Below are positions 9,749 to 19,118 of a stretch of DNA of 64,000 nt, piece by piece; the stretch's first letter is position 1, and each line of letters opens with the position of its first letter. The notes under the pieces are model-generated. The model had not been told where the DNA came from. It saw nothing but the letters and a program-made list of their open reading frames with translations, and ran no database searches. Both the position numbers and the translations under genes were made by a program. Source of the DNA: Bacteroides mediterraneensis. Lineage in GTDB: Bacteria; Bacteroidota; Bacteroidia; Bacteroidales; Bacteroidaceae. The DNA is taken from assembly GCF_016900355.1 (NCBI RefSeq), contig NZ_JACJKA010000002.1:211197-275196 (forward strand), written 5' to 3'.

Positions 9749-12700
9749 ATGGAACAAATACGATTTAAGTTACATTCGGTTTGTATTTTCTTGATGTTCT
9801 TGTTGATGCTTCCTTTTGCAGCTGTGGCTCAGGACGGAATGATAACAGGACAAGTCGTTGACGAAAAAGGTGAATGTGTGATTGGAGCTACCGTTCAAGT
9901 TAAAGGAACTTCGAATGGTACAATAACTGATTATGATGGAAATTTTTCTTTGAAAGCTAAGATCGGCAATACATTGGTCGTTTCTTTTGTAGGTTATTCA
10001 ACCCAGGACGTGAAGATTACTAAACAGACAGGTATTCGTGTTGTATTGAAGGAAGATACGGAAGTACTTGATGAAGTGGTAGTAGTAGGTTACGGTACAG
10101 CTCGTAAAGGTGATTTAACAGGTGCCTTGACAACGATGAAACCCGATGCTAACGATGCAGCGAAGGCAACTTCACTTGATAATCTTTTGTCAGGTAAGGT
10201 TGCTGGATTGGTAGTTAGTTCTACTTCTGCCATGGCAGGTTCTGCTTCTTCTATCACGATTCGTGGTGCCAGCTCTTTGCGTGGTGATAACCAGCCTTTG
10301 TATGTGATTGATAATGTACCGCAGGCTTCTGCAGGCGAATTTGCTTCTTCTGGTATCAGTGGTGACTTCCAGATTAACCAAGACCCTTTGGCTTCATTGA
10401 ATCCTGCAGATATTGAAGATATTACTATCTTGAAGGATGCTTCTTCTACCGCTATTTATGGTTCTCGTGGTGCAAATGGTGTTATCTTGATTACTACCAA
10501 GAAAGGTAAACAAGGTAAAGCAAAAGTAAATGTATCTGCTAACTTTACTATTGCAGAACCTTCAAGATTGATGGAGATGACCAATCTTACAGAACATGCT
10601 GCTTACATAAACTCACGTATCTCAAATGGTCAATATCCTTTCTATGTGGTAGGTGACGAAGTGAGATATGTATTTAATGATGCTTTGGCTAATTATGATC
10701 CTAATAATCCGGATACTTATCATCTGATTAGTTATCGTAACTGGCAGAAGGAAATTTATACATCTGCTTTTTCTCAGAACTACTCTTTGTCAGTGAGTGG
10801 CGGTAGCGATAAAACAACTTATTATATTTCTGCGAACTTTAAGGATATTAACGGTACTGTGAAACAGACCGGTTTGAAACAAGGCGACTTGCGTGCCAAT
10901 ATTGGTATGGATTTGTCGAAAACTGTACATTTGAACATGACATTAAGTGGTTCTCTTCGTCAAAACAATATGATGGCCGGTGGTAGTACATTGGGTGGTT
11001 CCACAACAGCTATTTCTCGTACAGCTCTTGATTATGCTCCGTTTGAGATGCCGGAAGATGACCCTTCTTTCAACTCAGAAAATAAGACAACTGTATTCAG
11101 CTGGTTGAATGACTATGTGGATGTGGCTAATGATAAGACATTCAATGCTTCTATGGATTTGTCATGGAATATAGTAAAAGGTTTACGTTACAATCTGCGT
11201 GTAGGTGGTAATCTGAACATGAATGACCGTAAACGTTGGTATGGCTTGCAGTTGTATCAAGGAATGAATAACAATGGTTATCTGGCCCTGACAGACTTAA
11301 ACAAGAGTAATGTAACTATTGAAAATGTGTTGAACTACAATACAAAATTGGGTTCTATTGTCAATTTGGATGCTACAGTGGGTGTTACTTACGATGATTA
11401 TAACTTCCTGAGTGAAAATACGAATGGAACTCAATTTACGATGTTTGATTTGAGAGAAAACGGACTTCATATGGCTGGTAATGTACAGCATTTGGCTCCG
11501 ACTCAGAAGGATTATCAATTGTTATCATATCTGGGACGTCTTAACTTGACTTTCCTCGACAAATATTTGATTGCAGCTTCATTACGTGCCGATGGTTCCA
11601 GTAAGTTCGGTAAAGGAAACCGTTGGGGTTATTTCCCTTCAGCTTCTGTAGCATGGCGTATGGAACAGGAAGAATTCTTGAAAGATGTAGATTGGATGAA
11701 TCAGTTGAAGGTTCGTTTAAGCTATGGTGTAACAGGTAATCAGAGTATTGATCCTTATTCAACGTTTTCAATGTATGGCTCAGATGGTAACTATCATTAT
11801 GGTAATGGAACGGGTGACCAGGAATCTGTATTGCAGATTACAAACTTGCCGAATGATGGTTTGACTTGGGAAAAGACTTCTTCATGGAATGCAGGTTTCG
11901 ATTTTGGCTTGTTCCGGTCACGTTTAAGTGGTACATTTGATTTTTATGTAAAGCGTACAAATGATCTGTTGATATCTCGCTCTCTGCCAGGTTCTGCTGG
12001 ATTTAGTTCTACTTATTATAACCAGGGTTCATTGGATAATAAGGGTATAGAATTTTCTTTGACAGCTCAGATTATTGATACGAAGGATTGGAAATGGAGT
12101 CTTACTGGTAATATTGGAAAAAATAAGAGTAAGATTGTAAATCTGGGTTTGCTGCCTTCTGATTTCGGATGTTTAGGTGAACGCGTTGGTTACTATGGCA
12201 ACTCACTGGGCGACCACTTTGGGGTAGGACATGTATTCTTGCAAGGTGAGGCTCCGGGATTGTTCCTTGGTTATGTAACACAGGGTATCGTACAGCCAGA
12301 AGATATCACTGATGAAGGGGTAAAATTTATCAAAGAAGACGGTTCAATAGGTTACTATAAAGATGTAAACGGAAGTACTCCAGTAGCAGGTGATATCAAA
12401 TTTGTAGATAGAAATGGTGATGGTACTGTAAATACTTCTGACCGAGATATTATCGGTGACCCGAATCCAGGATTTACATATGGTTTCCAGACTTCTTTAT
12501 CTTGGAAGGGACTGACTTTGAGCGCTGCCTTCAATGGTGTACAAGACCGTGATGTTATCAATGTAAACAACCGTTATATCAATACTCCGGGACAGAAAGC
12601 CGGTACGGTATCGAAAAAAGCCTTTGAAGGTATGTGGACTCCTGAAAATCATTCAAACCTGTATCCTTCTTCTAACTTCATTGTTCAGAACATGGTAATG

Positions 12701-12964
12701 GATCGTTATGTAGAAGATGTCAGCTATTTGAGATGTTCAGATATTACTTTAAATTACACACTCCCTTCAGCATGGATGAAGAAAATCGGTTTCCAGAATA
12801 CATCTATTTTTGCTTCTGTAAAGAATGCATTCATCATTACGGATTATAGTGGATATGATCCTGAAGTAAACAGCTTTGCTTTCGATGGATTACGTCCGGG
12901 TGTAGACATGAGCTCTTATCCTACTCCTCGTCAGTTTGTATTTGGACTGAATGTAACATTCTAA
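9749..12964 (+). CDS. SusC/RagA family TonB-linked outer-membrane transporter
   Basis: Outer-membrane beta-barrel that imports oligosaccharides using TonB energy, paired with the SusD lipoprotein encoded next. The 1071-residue protein has a signal peptide ending near AAVAQ (28), a carboxypeptidase-regulatory-like domain (GQVVDEKGECVIGATVQVKG), the hallmark DEVVVVGYG before the plug, the plug domain with SSTAIYGSRGANGVI, and a long barrel ending in FVFGLNVTF with a terminal Phe. Starts at ATG 9749. Probably activated by the divergent HTCS. The ligand cannot be told from the transporter itself; neighbouring enzymes suggest a mucin-like or keratan-like glycan. Confidence 0.96.
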   Translation: MEQIRFKLHSVCIFLMFLLMLPFAAVAQDGMITGQVVDEKGECVIGATVQVKGTSNGTITDYDGNFSLKAKIGNTLVVSFVGYSTQDVKITKQTGIRVVLKEDTEVLDEVVVVGYGTARKGDLTGALTTMKPDANDAAKATSLDNLLSGKVAGLVVSSTSAMAGSASSITIRGASSLRGDNQPLYVIDNVPQASAGEFASSGISGDFQINQDPLASLNPADIEDITILKDASSTAIYGSRGANGVILITTKKGKQGKAKVNVSANFTIAEPSRLMEMTNLTEHAAYINSRISNGQYPFYVVGDEVRYVFNDALANYDPNNPDTYHLISYRNWQKEIYTSAFSQNYSLSVSGGSDKTTYYISANFKDINGTVKQTGLKQGDLRANIGMDLSKTVHLNMTLSGSLRQNNMMAGGSTLGGSTTAISRTALDYAPFEMPEDDPSFNSENKTTVFSWLNDYVDVANDKTFNASMDLSWNIVKGLRYNLRVGGNLNMNDRKRWYGLQLYQGMNNNGYLALTDLNKSNVTIENVLNYNTKLGSIVNLDATVGVTYDDYNFLSENTNGTQFTMFDLRENGLHMAGNVQHLAPTQKDYQLLSYLGRLNLTFLDKYLIAASLRADGSSKFGKGNRWGYFPSASVAWRMEQEEFLKDVDWMNQLKVRLSYGVTGNQSIDPYSTFSMYGSDGNYHYGNGTGDQESVLQITNLPNDGLTWEKTSSWNAGFDFGLFRSRLSGTFDFYVKRTNDLLISRSLPGSAGFSSTYYNQGSLDNKGIEFSLTAQIIDTKDWKWSLTGNIGKNKSKIVNLGLLPSDFGCLGERVGYYGNSLGDHFGVGHVFLQGEAPGLFLGYVTQGIVQPEDITDEGVKFIKEDGSIGYYKDVNGSTPVAGDIKFVDRNGDGTVNTSDRDIIGDPNPGFTYGFQTSLSWKGLTLSAAFNGVQDRDVINVNNRYINTPGQKAGTVSKKAFEGMWTPENHSNLYPSSNFIVQNMVMDRYVEDVSYLRCSDITLNYTLPSAWMKKIGFQNTSIFASVKNAFIITDYSGYDPEVNSFAFDGLRPGVDMSSYPTPRQFVFGLNVTF

Positions 12965-12992
12965 TAAATTGGATTTAATAAAGTATTGCGTT

Positions 12993-14855
12993 ATGAAACT
13001 ATATAAATATTTGATATTATCTATAGTAGCGGCTTCCAGTCTTTCGTCTTGTTTGGATGAAGATCCGCTATATTCACAGAATAATACTGTAGTCTTCTCG
13101 TCTGAATCGAGCGCGCAGTTGGCTCTGCTGGGATGCTATTCGTATATGACCTCTACATCAGCTTATGGTCAGCATTTTCAGGAAATCCCTATTAGTGGTG
13201 CAGGATTTGCATGGTCACAACGTAGTGGAAATGATGGTATTGTGTCCTTACAGGCATTGTCCAGTGACGGATTGATTTCTACTACATGGAATGGTATGTA
13301 TAAAGTGGTTTCTGAAACCAACGCCTTTTTGGAAAACCTGGCATCCAGTGGATTGAGTGATGATATTAAGAATCAGTATGGTGGTGAAGCAAAATTTCTC
13401 CGTGCATTGGCTTATTATAATCTGGTATCTCTTTGGGGAGACGTACCCTTGAAAACGGTTGCTTCTACTTCAGAAGGTATATCAATGGCTCGTACCCCGA
13501 AAGAGGAAGTTTTGAATCAGGTTGTAACAGATTTGAAAGATGCTATGACTATTAGCGAAACGTCTGAGGTTGGACGTATTAATTCTTGGGGAGTAAAGGC
13601 ATTCTTAGGGAAGGTATATTATAAAATGGCAAAACTGGGTATTGATACGAACAATAATCTGCAGAATGCGAAGGAGATGTTTGATGCTGTTTACAACAGC
13701 CATGTATTTGCATTGGAAAAGAACTTTTCTGATTTGTTCGGAGACTGGGTGACTACTTCGAAGGAAGCTATTTTTCAGCTGAATTTCGCTTTGAACTCTC
13801 CTTCTTGCTTCAACCGTGCCAGCAACCGTTTCTCACCGACTGGTTCAACACCAGGCGTATGCTGGAGTACATACCGTGCGACAAAAGCTGCTTATGACAT
13901 GCACCAGGGTACTTATCCAGGCGATCCTCGTATAGCTGCAACATTCTTGACAGTACATAGAGATCGTGGTGGAAACAATAAAGCAGAGCCTAAAGCTCAA
14001 GTTGGCGATCAGCCGTCAGCAAACGATTCTGTCTATTATTATCCTTATTTTACATATACTGTCCAGTTAGGTACAAAGACAGTAGATGGTAAAGAAGTAG
14101 CTGTGTACGATTCTATTTACAAGAATGGGAAGGCTGTGGCTGCAAAGCAATATGTAGGTAGATTACCTTATGAGAAATTCAGTGATCCGACTAATCCGGA
14201 CTTGAATTATCTGAACAATCTGAATGAAGCAGACGGAAAAACTCCGCAGGAAAAAGCATATATCAAGGCTTTGAAAGGCATACAGAAAAAATATGCAGAG
14301 AGTGGTAATCAGATGGCATGGCCTGCTCATATGAAATTGTACGATCCTAATCAGCAAGGAACTTCTTCTCACAAGAACCTGATGGTATATCGTTATGCAG
14401 AAATGTTGCTGCTTATGGCTGATGTGTATAATGAACTGGGTGATACTTCAAAGGCTATTGACTTGGTGGAAGAGGTGCTGAAACGTGCGCGTGAGTCGAA
14501 AGGTGGCAATGGTGTTGAACCGAAGGCATGGTCAAAACAGTTGACTAAAGATGAAGTCAGTGAAAAGATTTATTTCGAATTCTTGTTTGAATTAGATGGA
14601 GAACCTTCTATGTATGAATTACTTCGTGTCAAAGGTACTGAATACTTGAAGAAAGCTTTGCAATATCATAATAATCATGAGTTTACAAAGGCATCAGATG
14701 CATATTATAAGACTTCTGCTCAGAAATGGACAGACCGTCTTTATAATGAGGGTAATTTGACGGATGATTATTTGAAGAAGAATCTATTGTTACCGATTCC
14801 TGATACGGAAAGAGATGCAAATCCGGGTATCACGGATAATAACTTTGGTTATTGA
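12993..14855 (+). CDS. SusD/RagB family nutrient-binding lipoprotein
   Basis: Surface lipoprotein that caps the SusC barrel and binds the glycan. I chose ATG 12993 (620 residues) over the earlier TTG at 12969 because it gives a standard lipoprotein signal, MKLYKYLILSIVAASSLSSC, with Cys20 as the lipidated residue. Helical TPR-like segments such as GGEAKFLRALAYYNLVSLWG and the C-terminal LLPIPDTERDANPGITDNNFGY are typical SusD features. It begins 28 nt after susC, so the two are cotranscribed; a strong hairpin follows at 14961-15004. Confidence 0.95.
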   Translation: MKLYKYLILSIVAASSLSSCLDEDPLYSQNNTVVFSSESSAQLALLGCYSYMTSTSAYGQHFQEIPISGAGFAWSQRSGNDGIVSLQALSSDGLISTTWNGMYKVVSETNAFLENLASSGLSDDIKNQYGGEAKFLRALAYYNLVSLWGDVPLKTVASTSEGISMARTPKEEVLNQVVTDLKDAMTISETSEVGRINSWGVKAFLGKVYYKMAKLGIDTNNNLQNAKEMFDAVYNSHVFALEKNFSDLFGDWVTTSKEAIFQLNFALNSPSCFNRASNRFSPTGSTPGVCWSTYRATKAAYDMHQGTYPGDPRIAATFLTVHRDRGGNNKAEPKAQVGDQPSANDSVYYYPYFTYTVQLGTKTVDGKEVAVYDSIYKNGKAVAAKQYVGRLPYEKFSDPTNPDLNYLNNLNEADGKTPQEKAYIKALKGIQKKYAESGNQMAWPAHMKLYDPNQQGTSSHKNLMVYRYAEMLLLMADVYNELGDTSKAIDLVEEVLKRARESKGGNGVEPKAWSKQLTKDEVSEKIYFEFLFELDGEPSMYELLRVKGTEYLKKALQYHNNHEFTKASDAYYKTSAQKWTDRLYNEGNLTDDYLKKNLLLPIPDTERDANPGITDNNFGY

Positions 14856-14873
14856 AAAGCTTATATAATCAGG

Positions 14874-14950
14874 GTCTGTTGAAATCTCGCTTGCTTGTTA
14901 GTAAAGTTCGTGTAAGAGTTTTCTAAGGCAAGGAAAAATTGGAAAACAGA
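14874..14950. repeat. Imperfect palindromic element between susD and the sulfatase
   Basis: Outer arms GTCTGTT (14874) and AACAGAC (to 14950) are inverted, and inner segments CTTGCTTGTTAG and CTAAGGCAAG also pair imperfectly. No ORF is present. It may be a small dispersed repeat or an RNA structure in the susCD 3' end. The rest of the gap up to 15164 holds a hairpin (14961-15004) and nothing else that I recognise. Confidence 0.4.
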
Positions 14951-14960
14951 CTTGAAAAGT

Positions 14961-15004
14961 CCGCATAATTACATCCTTTTATAAAGCTTATTGTAATTAT
15001 GCGG
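14961..15004 (+). terminator. Hairpin after susD, likely partial terminator or 3' stabiliser
   Basis: Arms CCGCATAATTACA (14961-14973) and TGTAATTATGCGG (14992-15004) pair perfectly over 13 bp, followed by GCTTGTTTAAT. Such a hairpin would separate high susCD expression from lower expression of the downstream enzymes. Confidence 0.6.
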
Positions 15005-15164
15005 GCTTGTTTAATAAATTATGCAGAATACCTGCGGCTTTTGCTTGGTACAAATTGGATAATCGGTGAAGGCTGTTTTTCTGTATCATATTGTTTTTAT
15101 GAATTTTATCATTACGACAGAGGTAGGTTTTGTACTGATATTATTCTGTATAATTAGATGAAAT

Positions 15165-16742
15165 ATGAAGAATCTGAATTTAGTTTATTCTTTGGCTGGG
15201 TTGAGTGCTTTGGCAACAACCGCTTCTTCTTGCCAGCAGAATAAGTCGGATGTAAAGAAGAGTTACAATATTGTGTATATTATGACGGATGATCATACTG
15301 CTCAGATGATGAGTTGCTATGATACTCGGTATATGGAAACGCCTAATCTGGATCGTATTGCTGCTGATGGGGTACGTTTTACGAATAGTTTTGTGGCTAA
15401 TTCATTGAGTGGCCCAAGTCGTGCTTGCATCATTACGGGCAAACATTCGTGTGGAAATAAGTTTTATGACAATACAACTTGTGTGTTCGATGGTACGCAA
15501 CAGACTTTTCCTAAGTTGTTGCAGAAGGCAGGATACCAAACAGCTTTAATTGGTAAATGGCATCTGGAGAGTTTGCCTACAGGATTTGATTATTGGGAAA
15601 TATTGCCGGGGCAAGGAGATTATTATAATCCGGATTTTATTACTCAAAATAATGATACTATCCAAAAGCATGGTTATATCACTAATCTGATAACGGACGA
15701 TGCGATTGACTGGATGGAAAACAAGCGGGATAAGAATAAGCCTTTCTGTCTGATGATTCATCATAAGGCTATTCATCGTAACTGGATGGCTGATACATGC
15801 AACTTGGCATTGTATGAAGATAAAACGTTTCCGTTGCCAGAAACTTTCTTTGATGATTATGAGGGACGGCCGGCTGCTGTGGCACAAGAAATGAGTATCG
15901 TGAAAGACATGGATATGATTTACGACCTGAAGATGTTGCGTCCAGATAAAGATTCACGTTTGAAGACGTTGTATGAATCATTCTTGGGACGTATGGATAA
16001 AGAGCAGAGAGCTGCGTGGGATAGATTTTACGGCCCTATTATTGAAGATTTCTACAAGAAAAATCCTCAAGGAAAAGAGTTGGCGAACTGGAAGTTTCAG
16101 CGTTATATGCGTGATTACATGAAAACGGTGAAATCGTTGGATGATAATGTGGGTCGTGTATTGGATTATCTGAAAGAAAAAGGTTTGTTGGATAATACAT
16201 TGGTCGTTTATACTTCTGATCAGGGCTTTTATATGGGAGAGCATGGGTGGTTTGATAAGCGTTTCATGTATGAGGAGTCGATGCATACTCCTTTGATTAT
16301 GCGTTTACCCAAAGGATTTAACCGAAGAGGAGATATTACAGAGTTAGTACAGAATATTGATTATGCTCCTACCTTTTTGGAACTTGCAGGAGTAAAAGTT
16401 CCAGAAGATATGCATGGAGTTTCTTTATTGCCTTTGTTGAAAGGAGAACATCCGGCCAACTGGCGTAATGCTTTGTATTATCATTTTTATGAATATCCGG
16501 CAGAGCATATGGTAAAACGTCATTATGGAATCCGTACGAAACGTTATAAATTGATTCATTTCTATAATGATATTGACGAATGGGAACTTTATGATTTACA
16601 GAAGGATCCTAATGAATTGCATAATTTGTATGGTCAGAGTGATTATGATTCGATTGTGACAGACTTAAAAAGACAATTGTTGGAATTGCAGGAAAAATAC
16701 AATGATCCTGTACGTTTTTCTCCGAATCGTGATAAAGAATAA
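15165..16742 (+). CDS. Sulfatase, serine-type, lipoprotein (S1 family)
   Basis: Predicted to remove sulfate esters from the PUL glycan. The 525-residue protein has a lipoprotein signal with Cys23 (ATTASSC). The active-site signature is S82-G-P-S-R86 followed by ACIITG, so the formylglycine precursor is Ser, not Cys, and needs an anaerobic sulfatase-maturating radical SAM enzyme (not in this window). The MTDDH at 40-44 supplies metal ligands, and GKWHLE plus the late TSDQGFYMGEHGW are typical family blocks. The protein resembles the glucosamine/GlcNAc-6-sulfatase group, but that specificity is inference. The next gene, GH20, could act on the desulfated GlcNAc. Confidence 0.92.
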   Translation: MKNLNLVYSLAGLSALATTASSCQQNKSDVKKSYNIVYIMTDDHTAQMMSCYDTRYMETPNLDRIAADGVRFTNSFVANSLSGPSRACIITGKHSCGNKFYDNTTCVFDGTQQTFPKLLQKAGYQTALIGKWHLESLPTGFDYWEILPGQGDYYNPDFITQNNDTIQKHGYITNLITDDAIDWMENKRDKNKPFCLMIHHKAIHRNWMADTCNLALYEDKTFPLPETFFDDYEGRPAAVAQEMSIVKDMDMIYDLKMLRPDKDSRLKTLYESFLGRMDKEQRAAWDRFYGPIIEDFYKKNPQGKELANWKFQRYMRDYMKTVKSLDDNVGRVLDYLKEKGLLDNTLVVYTSDQGFYMGEHGWFDKRFMYEESMHTPLIMRLPKGFNRRGDITELVQNIDYAPTFLELAGVKVPEDMHGVSLLPLLKGEHPANWRNALYYHFYEYPAEHMVKRHYGIRTKRYKLIHFYNDIDEWELYDLQKDPNELHNLYGQSDYDSIVTDLKRQLLELQEKYNDPVRFSPNRDKE

Positions 16743-16756
16743 AAATTTAGGAAGGT

Positions 16757-19093
16757 ATGGTTAAGATATATTTTCAGTCGAAGAAATGGCTAATGGCTTG
16801 TATGGCAGCTCTGGCACTGGGAATGAGTGGATGTCATTCTCCAAAACAACTGGAGGATGTGGTTATTGTTCCTCAACCGTTGTCTGTAGAAAAAGGGAAC
16901 GGGTCTTTCTCTTTTAGTGGAAAGACTGTCATTGCGGTGGCTGACGATGAGCAACGTATCGTTGCTGAGAATTTTGCTTTGTTGTTTACTAAACCGGCTG
17001 GGTTTACTCCTAAAGTGGTGAAGTCTAATGAGGGAGATATCGTTTTCTCCATTGATCGTTCGATGAAAGCAGACGCGTATGAATTGCAGATAACTTCTGA
17101 TAGAATCAGCATAAAAGCAGCCGATGTGAAAGGATTCTTTTATGCCTTGCAGAGTATCCGTTTGATGCTTCCTCCTACAATAGAAGGTCAGAAGGAGACA
17201 ACGGATGCATGGAAAGTGCCTGCTGTCGTTGTGAAAGATGAGCCTCGTTTTGATTATCGGGGATTTATGTTGGATGTATCGCGTTATTTTTTGCCGAAGG
17301 AAGATGTGATGCGGATGATTGACTGCATTTCTATGTTGAAAATAAACCGTTTGCACTTGCATCTTACAGATGATAACGGATGGCGTTTGGAAATAAAAAA
17401 ATATCCTCGTCTAACGGAAGTGGGAGCATGGAGGGTCGATCGTCAGAACCTGCCTTTCCCTGATAGAAGAAATCCCAAAAAAGGAGAGCCGGCTACGGTT
17501 GGGGGATTTTATACGCAAGAGGATATGAAAGAAATTATCCGATATGCAGCGGAACGCCAGGTGGAAATCATCCCAGAAATAGATATTCCAGCTCATTCGA
17601 ATGCAGCTTTGGCCTCTTATCCAGAGTATGCATGTCCGGTAGTGAAAGATTTTATTGGAGTTTTACCAGGTTTGGGAGGAAAAAATGCCGAGATAATTTT
17701 TTGCGCTGGGAATGATAAAACTTTTACTTTCTTGCAGGATGTCCTTGATGAGGTCATGGCATTATTTCCATCGCGTTATATTAATTTGGGAGGAGACGAG
17801 GCCACTAAGACAAATTGGAAGAAGTGTCCTTTGTGTCAAGCCCGTATTCAAAAGGAACATTTGCTCGATGAAGAAGCTTTACAGGGATATTTTATGTCGC
17901 GTATAGGAGATTATGTCCGTAGTAAAGGCAAGCAAGTCATGGGATGGGATGAGCTGACGAATAGTAAGCTGCCTGAGGAATCCATTGTTTTAGGTTGGCA
18001 AGGATATGGGAAAGCCGCATTGAAAGCGGCTGAACAGGGACACCGGTTTATAATGGCACCTGCTCGTGTTGCTTATCTGATTCGATATCAGGGGCCACAG
18101 TGGTTTGAGCCCGTCACTTATTTTGGTAATAATATAATGAAAGATTTGTTTAATTATGAACCTGTTCAGAGTGATTGGAAACCAGAATATGAGTCGTTGT
18201 TGATGGGCGTCCAGGCTTGTATGTGGACTGAGTTCTGTAATGTTCCTGAGGACGTATTTTATATGACTTTTCCAAGGTTGGCTGCTTTGGCTGAAATTGC
18301 ATGGGTTCCAAAGGGAAAGAGAGATTGGAATGAGTTCTTAAAAGGGGTGGATAATTTCAATAAACACCTGGAACAAAGGGGCATCATTTATGCGCGTTCT
18401 ATGTATAATATTCAGCATAAGGTCACACCGGAGGAATCGGGAAAATTGATGATAAAACTGGAATGTGAACGTCCTGATATGGAAATACACTATACATTGG
18501 ACGGTACTGAACCAATGGAAACTTCTGCTTTATACGATTCTGCTTTTGTGGTTGACAAGAATGTGGAAGTAAAAGCGGCCACTTTTGCCGAAGGTAAGCA
18601 GATGGGAAAGACGCTTATATTGCCTATTCATTGGAATATGGCTACCGCTAAGCCTTTGGTGGGGGCCCAAAAGGGAATGGATATATTAGTTAACGGTTTA
18701 CGGGGTAGTTTGAAGCAAACTGATTTCGAATGGTATACAGGAGAACTTTCGCAGCCTATTTCTTTTGTGGTAGATTTGTTGAAGCCGGAAAAAATGAAAC
18801 ATTTTGCGGTAGGTTGTATTACGAACTATGGTATGGCTGTGCATAAACCCCGAATGATGAAAGTGGAAGTTTCGGATGATAATAAAACATTCACAGAAGT
18901 CGGACGTTTAACCTTTACGGATAATGAAATTTTTAAAGAAGGAAATTTTATTGAGGATTTATCGATTGAGCATGTAGGCATCACCGGACGTTATGTGAGA
19001 TTTACGTTGGAGACTCCCGGAAATTGTCCTGATGACCATGTTCGTCCTGGACAAGCGTCTAAAGTTTATATTGATGAAGTGATAATTGAATGA
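16757..19093 (+). CDS. GH20 beta-N-acetylhexosaminidase lipoprotein (PUL)
   Basis: Removes terminal beta-linked GlcNAc or GalNAc by substrate-assisted catalysis. The 778-residue protein has a lipoprotein signal (Cys26 in LGMSGC), a GH20b domain (about 35-160), and the GH20 barrel with the HLHLTDDNGWRLEIK block and the catalytic pair D347-E348 in NLGGDEATK. After the barrel come a chitobiase-type C-terminal domain (IHYTLDGTEPM, about 577-587) and a C-terminal F5/8-type, CBM32-like carbohydrate-binding domain. It follows the sulfatase by 14 nt and precedes the GH29-GH16 gene by 25 nt, so an enzyme operon is likely. Confidence 0.94.
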   Translation: MVKIYFQSKKWLMACMAALALGMSGCHSPKQLEDVVIVPQPLSVEKGNGSFSFSGKTVIAVADDEQRIVAENFALLFTKPAGFTPKVVKSNEGDIVFSIDRSMKADAYELQITSDRISIKAADVKGFFYALQSIRLMLPPTIEGQKETTDAWKVPAVVVKDEPRFDYRGFMLDVSRYFLPKEDVMRMIDCISMLKINRLHLHLTDDNGWRLEIKKYPRLTEVGAWRVDRQNLPFPDRRNPKKGEPATVGGFYTQEDMKEIIRYAAERQVEIIPEIDIPAHSNAALASYPEYACPVVKDFIGVLPGLGGKNAEIIFCAGNDKTFTFLQDVLDEVMALFPSRYINLGGDEATKTNWKKCPLCQARIQKEHLLDEEALQGYFMSRIGDYVRSKGKQVMGWDELTNSKLPEESIVLGWQGYGKAALKAAEQGHRFIMAPARVAYLIRYQGPQWFEPVTYFGNNIMKDLFNYEPVQSDWKPEYESLLMGVQACMWTEFCNVPEDVFYMTFPRLAALAEIAWVPKGKRDWNEFLKGVDNFNKHLEQRGIIYARSMYNIQHKVTPEESGKLMIKLECERPDMEIHYTLDGTEPMETSALYDSAFVVDKNVEVKAATFAEGKQMGKTLILPIHWNMATAKPLVGAQKGMDILVNGLRGSLKQTDFEWYTGELSQPISFVVDLLKPEKMKHFAVGCITNYGMAVHKPRMMKVEVSDDNKTFTEVGRLTFTDNEIFKEGNFIEDLSIEHVGITGRYVRFTLETPGNCPDDHVRPGQASKVYIDEVIIE

Positions 19094-19118
19094 TATTCTG
19101 ATAAAATAAATAAACTGT

